Assembly (NCBI RefSeq): GCF_030272615.1
Contig: NC_081410.1
Location: 509,440,442 to 509,504,441, forward strand
Direction: 5' to 3'
Source of the DNA: Cryptomeria japonica
Lineage: Eukaryota; Streptophyta; Pinopsida; Cupressales; Cupressaceae
Length of the DNA stretch: 64,000 nt
In this document: positions 47,371-59,628 of the stretch, piece by piece
Numbering within the stretch: the first letter of the stretch is position 1
How the letters are laid out: each line of letters starts with the position of its first letter
Made by a program: the position numbers and the translations under genes
Notes under the pieces: generated by a model
The model's database searches: none
What the model saw: only the letters and a program-made list of their open reading frames with translations
What the model was told of the DNA's origin: nothing

Positions 47371-49927
47371 ATAAGTTCTACTCAGGCTATGAGAGATCTT
47401 CCCAAGTTGATGAAACCTGGTAACCTTATATGCAAGGAATGTTAGTTAGGGAAACAAACAAGAAATTCTTTCAAAAGTAAGATTCATTTTCCAAATGGAT
47501 TATTGGATGTTGTGCATACTGATTTGTGTGGACCTTCTAGAGTTAGAAGTTTGCATGGAGATAGATATTTCATGTTGCTGATTGATGACTATTCTAGGAT
47601 GATGTCGGTTACTTTCTTGAGTGAGAAGTCTAAAGCTCTAGAGAAATTCAACATTTTCAAAGCTATGGTTGAGACTGAAATGGGTTTGAAGCTAAAGTGT
47701 CTGAGATCTTACAGAGATGGAGAGCTCACTTCCAGTGAGTTTAATGCATTTTGTGAAGAACATGGGATAAGAAGATAGTTGTCTGGTCCAAGAAAATGGA
47801 GTTGTGGAAAGGAAGAACATAACCATTCAAGAAGCTTCTATAACGATGATGTTGTAGGGAAATGTTCCACATGTCTATTGGAGATAAGTTGTGACACTAC
47901 TATTTACACTGTTAACTGGGTGCATATCAAAGGTGATACTAGTAATACTCCTTATGAATTATGGATTGGTCATGCTCCCACTATTAAATCTTTCAAAAAT
48001 TTTGGAGGTAAATGTTATATCAAGAGGGATGGAGATATAGGAAATTTTGATGCTAGATGTGATGAAGGAATATTTCTTGGTTATTCTATTAAAAGCAAGG
48101 CCTACCAGTGTTATAATAAGAGATTGACAAATGTAGAACTTGTGAATATCATTCAAATGATCAGAATGGTAGTGCAAACAAAGGGAAGCAACCTCAAACA
48201 CAGAACCAAGTGCATATCATTCCAGTGAATCCAGTCACTCAAGGAGAAGGAACTAGTACAAGTGTAGAAGAAAGAACTCAAGACTCTAAAATTCAAGAAG
48301 ATCCTAAGACTCCTAGGTATGTAAGGTTGAATCATTCTGAAAATCAAATCATAGGAGATAGAAATAAAGGTGTTTAAACAAGAAAAAGATTTTTTGAAGA
48401 TCGAGTTGAGTATTGTTTTATTTCTAAGATTGAACCTAAAGATGTGAATGAAGCATGTAAAGATGAACATTAGGTAAAATAAAAGGAAGAATAATTGATG
48501 TGGATTGAGAAGAACAATACATGGATTCTTTCTCCCAAACCTAAAAAAAAATGTAACTGGAACCAAATGGGTCTTCCAGAACAAATTGAATGAGAAAGGT
48601 GAATTGGTTAGGAACAAAGCCAGTCTTGTTTGTAAAGGATATTCTCAAAATAGAATGAATTGATTTTGAAGAGACTTTTCTCTGGTGGCAAGAATTGAAG
48701 TTGTAAGATTGTTTCTTGCTTATGTTAAACACAAAAATTTCAAATTCTATTAGATGGATGCCAAGTCAGCATTCCTAAATGGTGATTTGGAAGAAGAGGT
48801 GTATATAGAGCAACTAGATGAATTTCTATTGATTGATCAAGGAGATATGGTTTGTCGGTTGAAGAAAGAATTGTATGGATTGAAGCAAGCCTCAAGAGAA
48901 TGATATGATAGATTGGATAAGTATTTGCTAAAGCTAGGATTCAACAAAGTTATTGTCGATAGTAATCTGTATTTAAATATTGATCATGATAACATTCTGA
49001 TTGTTGAAGTTTTTTTTTATGTTATTATCTTTGGAGGGAATGATAGTTTGTGCAAAGATTTTGCTAATGAAATGCAAAATTAATTTGAGATGTCTATGAT
49101 TGGAGATGAAATTCTTTTTGGGTTTGCAAATTACTCAGTTAGAAAGAGGAATCTTTATATCTCAGTCCAAGTATGTGAAATCATTATTGAAGAAGTTTGG
49201 TATGGATGATACAAAGCCAATTGGAACTCCTATGGTGACTGAATGTAAGTTGACTAAGGATGATGATTCCCCTAAAGAAAATTAGACTAGATATAGGTCT
49301 ATGATTGATGGATTACTTTATTTGACATAGACTAGACCTGATATCATGAATGTTGTTTGTCTTCTTGTTAGATTTCAAACCAATCCTAAGGAATATCATG
49401 TTGTACCTGTTAAAAGAATTTTCAGATATTTGGAAGGAATAGTTGATTTTGGTTATCCTAAAGATGATGATTTTACTTTGAGTGTGCATGATAAAAAGAG
49501 TACTAGTGGTGGTGCATTTTTCTTGGGAAAAAAGTTGGTTTCTTGGTTGAGAAAAAAGAAGAATTTTATTTCTCTATCTACAACAGAGGTGGAGTATATT
49601 TCTGCTCCTAACAACTGTACTTAGGTGGTGTGGATGAAGCAAAAATTGAAATATATCAGAGTAGTGTATGTTGAGCCTATTGTTATATATTGCAACAATT
49701 CAAGTGCGATTAATATTTCTAAGAATCTAGTATTGCATTCAAAGACTAACCATATATGAATCAAGTTTCACTTTCTAAGAGATAAGGTAAATGAGAAGGA
49801 AGTTAGACTATAGCATGTTCCTACAAAGGAGAAAATTGCAGATATTTTCATGAAGCCTTTGCTTAAGGATACTTTTGAGTATCTCAGAGGGAAGTTAGAG
49901 GTGATTGCCGCTGCTGGTCAGAATTAA
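47371..49927 (+). pseudogene. Outer Copia integrase, reverse transcriptase and RNase H
   Basis: The pol frame resumes after the Gypsy element. Integrase appears at 47503-47778 (DVVHTDLCGPSRVRS, LIDDYSRMMSVTFL) and continues to about 48130 (HIKGDTSNTPYELW; GIFLGYS). Reverse transcriptase remnants lie at about 48540-49080 (VTGTKWVFQNKLNEKG; QMDAKSAFLNGDL with Q as stop; LYGLKQA). The catalytic VDD site near 49010 has been altered (VFFYVII). The RNase H region follows at 49100-49900 (KSTSGGAFFLGKK), with a final stop at 49925. Multiple stops and shifts. Confidence 0.85.
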
Positions 49928-50222
49928 GATGCATTGGTATGCATCATCCTAGTGCATTTCAAAATCATATCTTGTGATCTGGATTGATGAGTGGTGGCTT
50001 CTACTCAAGAGGAGTAGTCAGTGGGTCAGTTTTGTAGTTTGATTGCAAATATGTGGCTTTTCCATGGATGTCAAATGGGGAGAGAGTCATGTGAAAAACC
50101 TTGAGAGGGGAAGAGTATCATACAATATTTTGGAGAGAGAACCATGTGAAGAGATTTTTCTTTTACTTTGTCATTAATTATTTTTCACATCATATGTTGC
50201 CATCAATGCTAAAGGGGGAGAT

Positions 50223-51610
50223 TGTTGGAGATTGTTGGGAGTATGTTGCAAATATGTGCTTGAGAGATATCTGAGAGATGTTTTATCATTGATGTCAACA
50301 TGTTTCTCTATCAGTGTTAGTGATGTAATGAAGTTCAATGAGTTAGTTTGTTCAACATAGTTAGCATGTTGAAGATCAAAGTTTACAGATTAAATAGTTT
50401 CTAGAGGACTATATTATAGTTGATTTAGTTCAGGTTTTAGAGGTGCACATGAAGATTTGATTGAGTTATGGGTATCTATGTTGTGGCTAGTTTTTTAGTT
50501 GTTCAATGATTATAGTGTCTGGTATTTTGATCTGTATTTCTCCGCATTTTAATATCTTGATCTACATATTTGGAGGAATGTTTAGAACATTAATGTGTAT
50601 CTTCAATTTAAATGATTTGTGATTTGGAGGTCCGCACGTTATTTTTCAAGATTGATAGTCATTGTAGTTAATGTTCTTTAGGTTCAGTTTGATGATGCTA
50701 ATGATTCTAGTAATTCATATTGGTGCAGATGTTGCTATCATAATTTATGATGGTTGTGGATGTTTATGGATTGTATTTATTTTGTGTTGGTGGCATGCAT
50801 TGATTGTTGCACTCTTAATTGATGATTCTCTTTGGTGCATTAATTTTCTTCATGTTTTTGGTCGACTGGATGCTTGTAGTGTATTGTAGATGTTCGATGT
50901 GAAAACTTTTTGAGGTGTAGCGTGTTTGAGGTGATGATTTAGGTCCATGCTATGTCTTATCAAAAAAAAAAAAATTCGTATGTGATAATTTGTATCTAAT
51001 CAACAACTATATTATTTCAATTGTTTAATGTGTGTTGAGCCGACCTTGTTGATCTTTCCAAGGTTGATGTTATGTATAAATAAATGTAATAGTCTTGTGT
51101 GTGGCATGTATGAAAAGAAGAGTGGATGTAGAGTGCATGAATAATGTATTGATCTTTTGAAAGTAGAGGATAAGAGTGTGAAGATGGGAAAATTGTTATG
51201 TGCTTAACCAAAATTGTAACTAGGCATTAAGGAGATGCTATTTTCCAATTCATTACTTCTAGATGTGATCCGAATCTGTTTGTAAGGTAGTGAGCCTTTC
51301 TTGGGTTGTAGCCCTTGTTGTTTTGAGCAGCGAGCTCTAGGTAGTGTGACCAAATGCATGTGTATTCCCCATTGTAATCCTTCTATACTTCTAATAGAGT
51401 ATACTTATATTATGGGTGTGTTCCCATCGTGGTTTTTCCTTTGACTGGGTTTTCCATGTCAAAAATCTTGGAGCTATGTGTGTTTATTATGTGTTGTTAG
51501 TTTATGATTCCATGTTTAATTATTATATCTTAGAATAAGTTCAAGTTGTGTAGGTTTTCCAAACAGTCAATTCACCCCTCCCCCTCTCAGTTATCTACCC
51601 TATTTCATCA
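50223..51610 (+). repeat. 3' LTR of the outer Copia element (1388 bp)
   Basis: A polypurine tract, AAAGGGGGAGA, at 50211-50221 precedes the LTR start TGTTGGAGATTG. It ends CCCTATTTCATCA, followed by TSD AACTC (51611-51615). Confidence 0.9.
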
Positions 51611-51615
51611 AACTC

Positions 51616-52458
51616 AATATGCTCATGTAGTGAAACATGGACACTTGTATGGGTGTTCTACTTCAAGTTCATTATTTACCTCATATAGTCTTCCCTAATA
51701 TTACTTTGTGTAGCATAATACATCAAACAAGAAGTGCTTTAGTAGCCCTTACCAAATTAATTCATTTAGTTGTGTATTTTTCATGTACTAGAGAGTTTTT
51801 AGTAAATCAAAGTAGAACATAGTACTCTCTTAGGCTTCATCTTAACCTCTTAGTTGTTGTTCATCTCCATGGTTGCTCACCACACTACTAGAATTAGCTC
51901 ATACAATTACCATCCACAAGAGATTACAAATATAGTACTCTTAGGGAACACATAAGGGTAATTCACAAGATTCAAGTCTATAGGCCTTTTTGTAACAATA
52001 TTCTAGCATCACTAGACCTACTTCTAATGGATTTGATCAAGTGGTGATGGGAAATTATTTTGGATTATACTTTATGTCTTTCTTCAACATGGTTAGAAAA
52101 AAATCCGCCCCATGTGATACACATGTGAAACTCATATCCCCGCCTCTCATTTATTTCATTCTCTCTTTGTAATTCAAATGTCATACCACCTCTATTGTCA
52201 TTGTGTGTCCTATTTCTCTGTTTCGCTTCAACCAATTTACACATTTATATGTCAAGGTACATTGCGAATTTGTTAACATAATGAAAAGGTATTTAAATAA
52301 TTAGGATTTATTTGGTAAATAGAATGATAATTTATACAAAACAAAAACAATTATATCAACTATAACTATGTATAACAAGCATAACCACTGCATAATAAAT
52401 TGAATATAAAAAACTGTAATGTTTTTTGATCTTATGCTAACAAATACAATATTAAAAC
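51616..52458. other. Spacer between the two retrotransposon nests
   Basis: No gene is seen. The chance frame 51637-51822 has no domain. AT-rich sequence continues to the LTR at 52459. Confidence 0.5.
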
Positions 52459-53666
52459 TATTGGCCATTTGTTGGAATTGATTATGTCTTACATTGATGT
52501 TTTGTCATTGATGCCAACACTATTTGTTTGGATTCTTTACCGAAACCCTTCTGATCCTAGTAGGTTGAGTGGTTTCTGGTTGATTTGGATCCGACATGAT
52601 TCGGTATGATTTGGTTATGGATTTTGCTTGTTCGGGATACTCATGTTCATATTCAATAAGTTGGTTTTGGTCTGGTAATCAGACGCTATTCTATTTGCTT
52701 AAAAGTTTTATTTTTGGTTCCAGCAAGGGTTTCACTAGCAGAGATTTTGATGAAGATCTTTGATGAATTGCATAAGTGGTACTGTCATAGCTTCTAGTGG
52801 AGTTTCAAGATACTGATGGTGATCATATTCGAGACTTGATGGTTGGAGATCATTGTTGTAGCATGTGGACCTACACCGGGTCCCAGTTGATCAAGGTTTT
52901 TGACTGACTTTAATCTAACGTGTGGATTGGACCTCTCAATATGTTTTCATGATGTCTTATGTGTTGGATATTATTTATTTGATCTAAGGCCGACATGATT
53001 TGTAATTATGTAATTGGTTTATTATCTGGTGGCCAACCTAATTTTTTATGGTCGAGGGTTTGTATATATAGATATAAGATCTCATTGTAGATCACCATGG
53101 TTATGTTAGAGGTCATGGTCAAGTGATGTAATGTGTGAATAATGTAACTCATTCAGGTAGAGGATTTGGTTGATCATTGGAGATTGAATTGGGTTTATGT
53201 AAGAGGATTTAGTCCTTCGGTATTGAGCTTAACCAGAACTATACTTAGGCATAGGAGACGCTATCTTTTATAGCTCAACACTTCTTTGGATTAGAGTCTA
53301 GATTTCTATGTAGTCAATGAGGCTCCTTTTGTGATGAGAAGTGTCCTCTAGGTTGTTGACCTTCTTGCAAGTGCAGGCCCCTCAATTGTAATTCACATAC
53401 TTATTGCAAAAGTATTATCTAACTGTGGGTAGGCTTCCCACCATGGTTTTTCCCTTTACTAGGTTTTCCACGTACAAATCTTAGTGTCATGTGGATGGTT
53501 TTTATTCTGTATTTATTGTTTATACTTAATTGGTTTAACTATTATTCTGATATTAATGTTTTGGGTTCCAGTATTAAATTTTTAACTGCTAATGGTTCTG
53601 TTAATCTATGACAACTGATTCAACCTCCCCTCTCAGTTGTCTTCCAGTTATTTGAACTGTCTAACA
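52459..53666 (+). repeat. 5' LTR of the third Copia element (1208 bp)
   Basis: It starts TATTGGCCATTTGTTGG (TG mutated to TA) and ends GAACTGTCTAACA. It is similar along its length to 23972-25169. Confidence 0.88.
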
Positions 53667-53724
53667 ATTGGTATCAGAGCTTTGGTCCTCTCTACAGAAA
53701 GCTTAACAACTTGAGGAAGATCCT

Positions 53725-56700
53725 ATGGCGACTGACAGTTAAATTTCATCAATTTCTTTTGGAGCTATCTTTCGGAGAGATATTCCCAAGCTTGATAGAA
53801 TAAATTACATAGTATGGAAGTTTCAGATGGAGACTCATCTAAGATGTCTTGGAAAGGAGATTTGGGAGATCACACAAAATGGTGTCACACCTTATAATCT
53901 AGGATCTAGCAATCCTCCTCCTGCAAACTTGGATAAGGATCTTGAGAATTATTGTAGAGCAAGAGAATCCCTCTTGTATTCTTTTTCTGATCAACAAATA
54001 AGGGATTAACCATCAAATCATTTGGAAAGGCTATATGGGATAATTTGGAGACTCTTAATGAACGTGACCCTACAGTGAAGCTTGCTAAACTTGATGGTTA
54101 CTAGGTGAGATATGGAAACCTAAAGATGGAAGAAGATGAAAGGAATATTGCATTCATGGAAAGGGTAAATGAGATTGTTATGAGAATTCAATGTTGTGGT
54201 GGAACTCTGAGTGAAGATTAAATTTCTTCTAAATTTCTGAAAGCTCTACCATCGGCTTACAAAATGAAGGATACTACTATTAGTGAGTTGAGAATAATGG
54301 ATAATACATCAATAGAGATACCTTGGTTGGGAAAATATCTTTTTTTGAGCTTGAAGAATTTGGACCTTCTGGAGTTGTGAAGACTGAACCTACTTTTCAT
54401 GCTTCTACATCTGCAACTATTGAGCAAGATTGGAAAGCTTTGTATGCAAAGGAATTGGAAGATATGAAGAGAGAAGATGATGAGTTTGAGAAACTTGAAG
54501 CACTTAGAAGATTACTTAAAGGACTGGTAGGAAGTAAGTATGAAGGAAAAACACTTTTAAATGTTTTCCATGTAATAAGATTGGTCATTTTGCATCTAGA
54601 TGTCCTAAAAGGAATTCAAGATTCAAAGAAAGAGTTAGAAGATCATTTAAACCTAACCCTGGATATCAAAACAAGTATAAGTATAGGAAAAAAATAGACT
54701 AATCATCCTACATAGTGGATGAGGAAGGCATTACTGATTCTGGTGATGAACAAACAGAAGATCCTGCTAGTGGTTGTGGCAATGGGAAGGAATGGGTGTT
54801 CCTGGCTATCAAGGAAGATGATCTGACACTAGAAGAGAATGTACTTGAAGAGAAAGAACTTGCTGATAAAATTGAAGACAAGGATGAATGGGTAATTGAA
54901 AACGGTTGTTCACATCATATGACTGAAGATAAAGGGCAATTTTTGTCATTGCAAGAATTTGATGGTAGTCTAGTTAGATTTGGAGATGACAAGGAATGTA
55001 TGATCAAAGGAAAGTGAACTATATCATTGGATGGTAAGAACAATATTGACAATGTTTATTATGTTGAAGGTCTAAGGCATAATATTTTAAGTGTAGGACA
55101 ATTGGTGGATAAGGGATTTCAATAATAGTTCAAGGATGGAAAATGTAAAATCATTAGCAGATTTGGTTTGGAGATTGCAATCGCTACACAGATAAAAGGT
55201 AACATATTTCATTTGAACTCTAGTGAGAATACATGTTTTATTACATAGATTGATGAGAGTTGGCTATGGCATAAAGGGTTGTGTCATGTGAATTTTGATT
55301 GCAATATAAAGATTAGTTCAACTAAGGCAATTAGGGATATACCTAAGATTATGAAGCCCTAGAATCTGGTATGTAAAGAATGTCAAATGGGTAAACATGT
55401 CAAAACCTCTTTTAGGAGTATACAAGATAAATCTAATGATGTTTTTGATCTTATTCATGCTAATTTGTGTGGCCCTTCTAGAGTTAAAAGTTTTCAAGGT
55501 AATAGATATTTCATGCTAATCATTGATAATTATTCTAGAATGATGTGGGTTACTTTTCTAAAACAAAAATCTGAAGAATTTGAAAAGTTTAAAATCTTTA
55601 AGGCTAAAGTGGAAATTGAGACAAGATTGAAGATTAAATGTTTGAGGTTAGATCATGATGGAGAATTCACATCCGATGAGTTTAATAACTTTTGTGAGAA
55701 GCATGGTATAAGAAGGCAATTTTCTCCACCCTTGATACCTCAGCAAAATGGAGTTGTGGAAAGGAAGAACAAAACTCTCTTGGATGCTACTAGAACAATG
55801 ATGATTGAAGCGAGTCTACCTCATATCTACTGGAGAGAAGCAGTGAGAACATCAGTTTATACATTCAACTGAGTACATATCAAAGGAGAAACTGGTAAGA
55901 CACCTTATGAATTATGGTTTGGCAATACACCTACAATTAAGTATTTTAGAATTTTTGGTAGTAAGTGTTATATCAAAAGAGATGATATCATTGGCAAATT
56001 TGATCCTAGATATGACGAAGACATATTTCTTGGTTATTCTAATGAAAGCTAGGCATATATATGTTATAACAAGAGATTGGAGAGAATTGTGGAGAGTGCT
56101 AATGTCAAAATAGATGAGGTGAACAAAAGTCAAATTAGAGTTTATGAGAAGGAACCGACAGTGGAAATGATTATATTTGAACCAATAGCATCTTTATCGT
56201 AACAGAGTGTTGAACCAGTAACTCTGGCAGTATCAGAGAATTCTACAGTAACTAAAGAACAAGGAAGAGGAATAGTGAGTCAGAAGACTCCTAGGTATGT
56301 AAGATTCAATTATTCAGAAAATCAGATCATTGGGGATAAGAGCAACGAAGTGATGACAAGAAGAAGACTGACAACTAATGAGGTGTGTTTAATTTCACAA
56401 GTTGAACCGGTATCATTAATTGAGGCATGTAAAGATGAATATTGGTTGAAAGCTATGGAAGAAGAATTCAATCAGATTGATAAAATAACATATGGACTTT
56501 GGTTCCCATGCCTAAAAATAAGAATGTTGTTTGAACTAAATGGTTTTTTAGGAATAAATTGAATGAGGATGGTCAAGTTATAAGAAATAAGGCTAGATTG
56601 GTTTGTAAAGGATATTCATAGAAGAAAGAAATTGATTATGGAGATACTTTTGCATGTGTAGCTAGGATTGAAGTTGTCAGATTATTTCTTGCCTATGCTA

Positions 56701-57096
56701 CCTATAAAAACTACACGTTTTATAAGAAGGATGTTAAATGTGCATTTTTGAATGGTGATCTTTATGAGGAAGTTTATATTAAGAAACCCGATGGTTTTTC
56801 ACTATCAGATGATACAAACATGGTTTGCAGGTTGAGAAAACCTGTATATGGATTGAAACAAGCACCTAGAGCTTGGTATGTGAGGTTGGATAAATATCTT
56901 TTGAAGCTTGGTTTTACATAAGGTAGTGTTGACAGTAATTTATATTATAAAATCACTAATGATGATATACTAAATATTGAAATATTTGTTGATGATATTA
57001 TTTCTAGAGGTGAAGATAAGCTATGCATAGAACATTCTAAGAACGTGGAGAATGAATTTGAGATGTTTATGATTGGTGAGATAAAAAAATTCTTAG
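53725..57096 (+). pseudogene. Third Copia gag-pol, broken and interrupted
   Basis: Gag starts at ATG 53725, with a stop after five codons, and includes WKFQMETHLRCLGKEIW and a helical core, with shifts near 54010-54300. A zinc knuckle remnant follows (about 54565, frameshifted). The protease motif near 54895 is ENGCSHHM in place of DSGCSHHM. Integrase is well kept at 55387-55872 (HANLCGPSRVKS; an LDHDGEF site; PQQNGVVERKNKTL with the catalytic Glu). Reverse transcriptase covers 56500-57080 (VYGLKQAPRAWY; EIFVDDI with the catalytic DD intact). The reading is lost at 57096, where another element has inserted. Confidence 0.86.
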
Positions 57097-58553
57097 TGAT
57101 GCTCTACGAAATGGTGGAAGATTAGACTAGAACTTGTGGTAGAATAACACACAAAAAACTAGAACTTGTGGTGGAATAACACACAAAAAACTAAGAAACT
57201 ATTAATGTTAATCAACCAAAAACTAATCTAAGTAGGCATATCAAAAGAGACACAAAAAATATGAAAGAATATTTAACTAGGAAAGTAAATATAATGAGAC
57301 ATCTCCAAATGCCTCCTAACATGCTCGTATCTCCTTCTCCTTTGTTCCTCTCCTCTCCAAGTTCCAAACTAGTGTAGCTTTCAACAGCTTTTTGCGCTAT
57401 GGATGCTTATGGAGGTTCAAGATTGAAATGTTTACTCTAAAATGCTATGCAAATGTGAATAAAAGCTAATATTAGATGCTATGATGCTAAAATGATTTAT
57501 TTTAGGCCAAAATAACAAGATATTAGTGATTTATGCTAAATGCTCTCTAAAATTCTCTATAACTTAGATGCATACAAGTTTCCAGGATCTGGATTATGAA
57601 GAAATGGGTTCTATTTATAGGAAAAATGGAGCAATGGATGGTTGAGATTGAGTAATCTCAACAAGGGTCAGGATTGAATGATATTCAATCCATGTGAAGG
57701 CTTTCAACCCAATCCCATGATGACAAGTGTCAATGTGGGATAGATTGAAAGGAGAGGGAATAAGCATTAAATGCTTGACATGACCTGAGAGTTAACTTGG
57801 GAGTTAAGGTCAAGGTTAGGTTGAATGAATAAATTCTTTATTCAAAGAATAAAGCTTTTATCCAATGGATAAACTCTTGTGCAAATGCAAAAGGGATAAC
57901 CATGGTCAAAGCAATAAATGTTTGAGGAGACATATGAGTGCAAGTTGAATTAACCATAAACGGTTATGTAAGAGCCATTAATGGTCATGTAAGAGCCATT
58001 AGTGGTTTTGAAAGACTTTAGAGGTTAGATTGTTGAACACACAAAACATTAAATGCATTTCAAAGACTTTGAAGTCTTTGAGAAGTGACTCCAAGTTTCA
58101 TAGGAATGTGACAATAATTAGGGGATTGATTAGGCTAATTAGGAAGGGTTTAGAAGAATCTAGAAGGGGTTTTAGGAATGCGTGTGGATTTGGTGGGTGA
58201 GGGAAAATAAGATTTTTATTAAAATAAAATTCATTTATTTCAATAAATGGGTGCAAGTTGCATTTGTAAGAAAATGCAAGTGGGGGGATAAATGAATTAA
58301 ATAAATATTTTATTTAAGTTATTTAAAAGAGGAAAAGGGGATTAAATGAAATAAATATGATTTATTCATTTAATTAATTTGTGAATTTGGTTGAATGAAT
58401 TAATTAAAATAAATTGAATAATTTATTTAATTAATAGGAGAATGTTTGAAGATGAATTAATTAAATATTAATTTAATTAACTGATGGTTGGTTTTTAATC
58501 AAATAAATAGCAAATATTCATTTAATTAAAATGGACAAATTTATGTGACTATA
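57097..58553 (-). mobile_element. 3' LTR of a minus-strand Gypsy element (1457 bp)
   Basis: Read on the minus strand, a polypurine tract (plus 58554-58566, AAGGAGGGGCAAA) precedes an LTR starting TATAGTCACAT (TG mutated to TA). It has TTAATTAA-rich sequence, a CCTATAAATAG TATA box (near plus 57615) and an end GTAGAGCATCA at plus 57097. The next bases, plus 57092-57096 (CTTAG), are the expected TSD, but the partner lies outside the window. The layout resembles the solo LTR at 891-2147. It has inserted into the third Copia element. Confidence 0.6.
57126..57189 (-). repeat. Tandem duplication of a 32-bp unit near the Gypsy LTR end
   Basis: ACTAGAACTTGTGGTAGAAT starts at 57126 and ACTAGAACTTGTGGTGGAAT at 57158, each followed by AACACACAAAAA. 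The two units differ at one position. Confidence 0.9.
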
Positions 58554-59114
58554 TTTGCCCCTCCTTGAGACAGTGTGATTTATCACGTCGTTTCAAATAA
58601 AGAAAAAAAAGTGTGAAGAAATGCCCCATAAAATGTTAATTTAATGGGTGCTATGCCCCCATGAGAGATGGGCTAAAGAATTTCGAAAAATCGAGCGATC
58701 TCTCGAAAAAGAATGAAAATTGGCAAGGTGATAGAAAATAAGAAGTTAGCCATGTTAGTGAAAAATAGAAGAAATCAGAGATAAAATGGAGAAATGGGAG
58801 GCTCAGGAAGTTCACGGGGACCACGGCGGTGAGCAGGGAAAAATTAGGGGTATGACGAAGGGTTTATATGGGGAGAAAGGGGTGAAAACAGATTCATTTG
58901 TATCCGCGACCATAGTGAAATTATAGCTCTGATAGTGACTTTCTAGAAGAGGAAGGAGCAGTCAGGATGCCGGTACCTATAGTAGAGCATCGATTAGAGC
59001 GAGTCCGACGATTCCAACGGCCAAATGACTATGGACCAGCGGTATGTAAATTTGAGTTTTTGAATTTTACGCATTTTTGATGTATTTTTAGCTAGGTCCA
59101 AGTTGAGTCGAGAC
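58554..59114 (-). mobile_element. Internal 3' part of the minus-strand Gypsy element
   Basis: This region lies next to the polypurine tract and ends where the minus-strand Copia element begins. It is richer in GC than the LTR, mostly non-coding on the minus strand, and contains the candidate opposite-strand exon described separately. The rest of the Gypsy element is expected to the right of the Copia element, outside the window. Confidence 0.4.
58930..59042 (+). pseudogene. Candidate opposite-strand exon inside the Gypsy element
   Basis: On the plus strand a short protein-like frame reads through an acidic stretch (SDSDFLEEEGAV) into MPVPIVEHRLERVRRFQRP and NDYGPA. It ends at a good splice donor, GTATGTAA, near 59042. 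A TTTATATGG box lies about 70 bases upstream at 58864. The frame runs opposite to the Gypsy element. Some Tat-branch elements carry an antisense ORF between integrase and the 3' LTR; this could be the first exon of such a gene, now cut off by the Copia insertion. The identification is tentative. Confidence 0.3.
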
Positions 59115-59562
59115 TATAGGATTTTGCCAAGATCAAGGGCACAATGAAAAGCATAAAAGAGACAATAGAATGACAAGAACAAATTGTATTCTCATCAATA
59201 TGCAAAATGATCAACTAGATTAACCAGTACAATGAATATAAGCTTGCTTATATAGGCAAGGCCATATGGATGTATGAGCACACAAATATGACATGTGGCT
59301 CATGAGAAACAAGGGTAGGTAAGAAATACTAGGGGTAGGTAGGAGAAATAATATAATATTCCACAAGAGGTGGATGAGCCACCGAATGTGGAGTGTAATA
59401 GCAAAATAAGACCACAAAAGGTGGAATTTCTCCTACAAGCTCTATCCCTATGTGCACACTTCCCTAAGTGTCTCAAATCCAAACTACGAAGAGATGCATT
59501 ATCCTAAGTTAACTTAAGTAAAGTGTAATAATATCCAAAATGAATATTTATTTACACCAACA
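59115..59562 (-). repeat. 3' LTR of the minus-strand Copia element (448 bp)
   Basis: On the minus strand it starts TGTTGGTGTAAATAAATATTC and ends CTTGGCAAAATCCTATA. It matches the plus-strand LTR at 14778-15264 over its length, including the TATATAAG region. Confidence 0.85.
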
Positions 59563-59628
59563 CCCCCCCTTAAGCGCAACTTAGGGGAATGAAGACTCAA
59601 GTCAACAATGCAAGATGGGTCCCGGCTA

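Larger units (their letters stand above)
21903..51610 (+). mobile_element. Outer Ty1/Copia retrotransposon, split by two nested elements
   Basis: LTRs at 21903-23274 and 50223-51610 share their ends and bodies. The five bases AACTC precede the first (21898-21902) and follow the second (51611-51615), giving a perfect TSD. Removing the inner Copia (23972-31000) and the Gypsy (31804-47365) leaves a normal Copia element of about 7.1 kb. The order is LTR, degenerate PBS, gag, protease, integrase, reverse transcriptase, RNase H, polypurine tract, LTR. The coding parts have many stops and frameshifts. It is the oldest element of this nest, because the other two sit inside its coding region. Confidence 0.9.
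52459..57096 (+). mobile_element. Ty1/Copia element of the inner family, left part
   Basis: An LTR (52459-53666), PBS TGGTATCAGAGC (53669-53680) and gag-pol match the element at 23972-31000. The sequence stops at 57096 inside the reverse transcriptase/RNase H junction (FMIGEIKKFL), where a minus-strand Gypsy LTR begins. The missing 3' part is expected beyond the right edge of the window, so the element is probably split rather than truncated. Confidence 0.88.
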
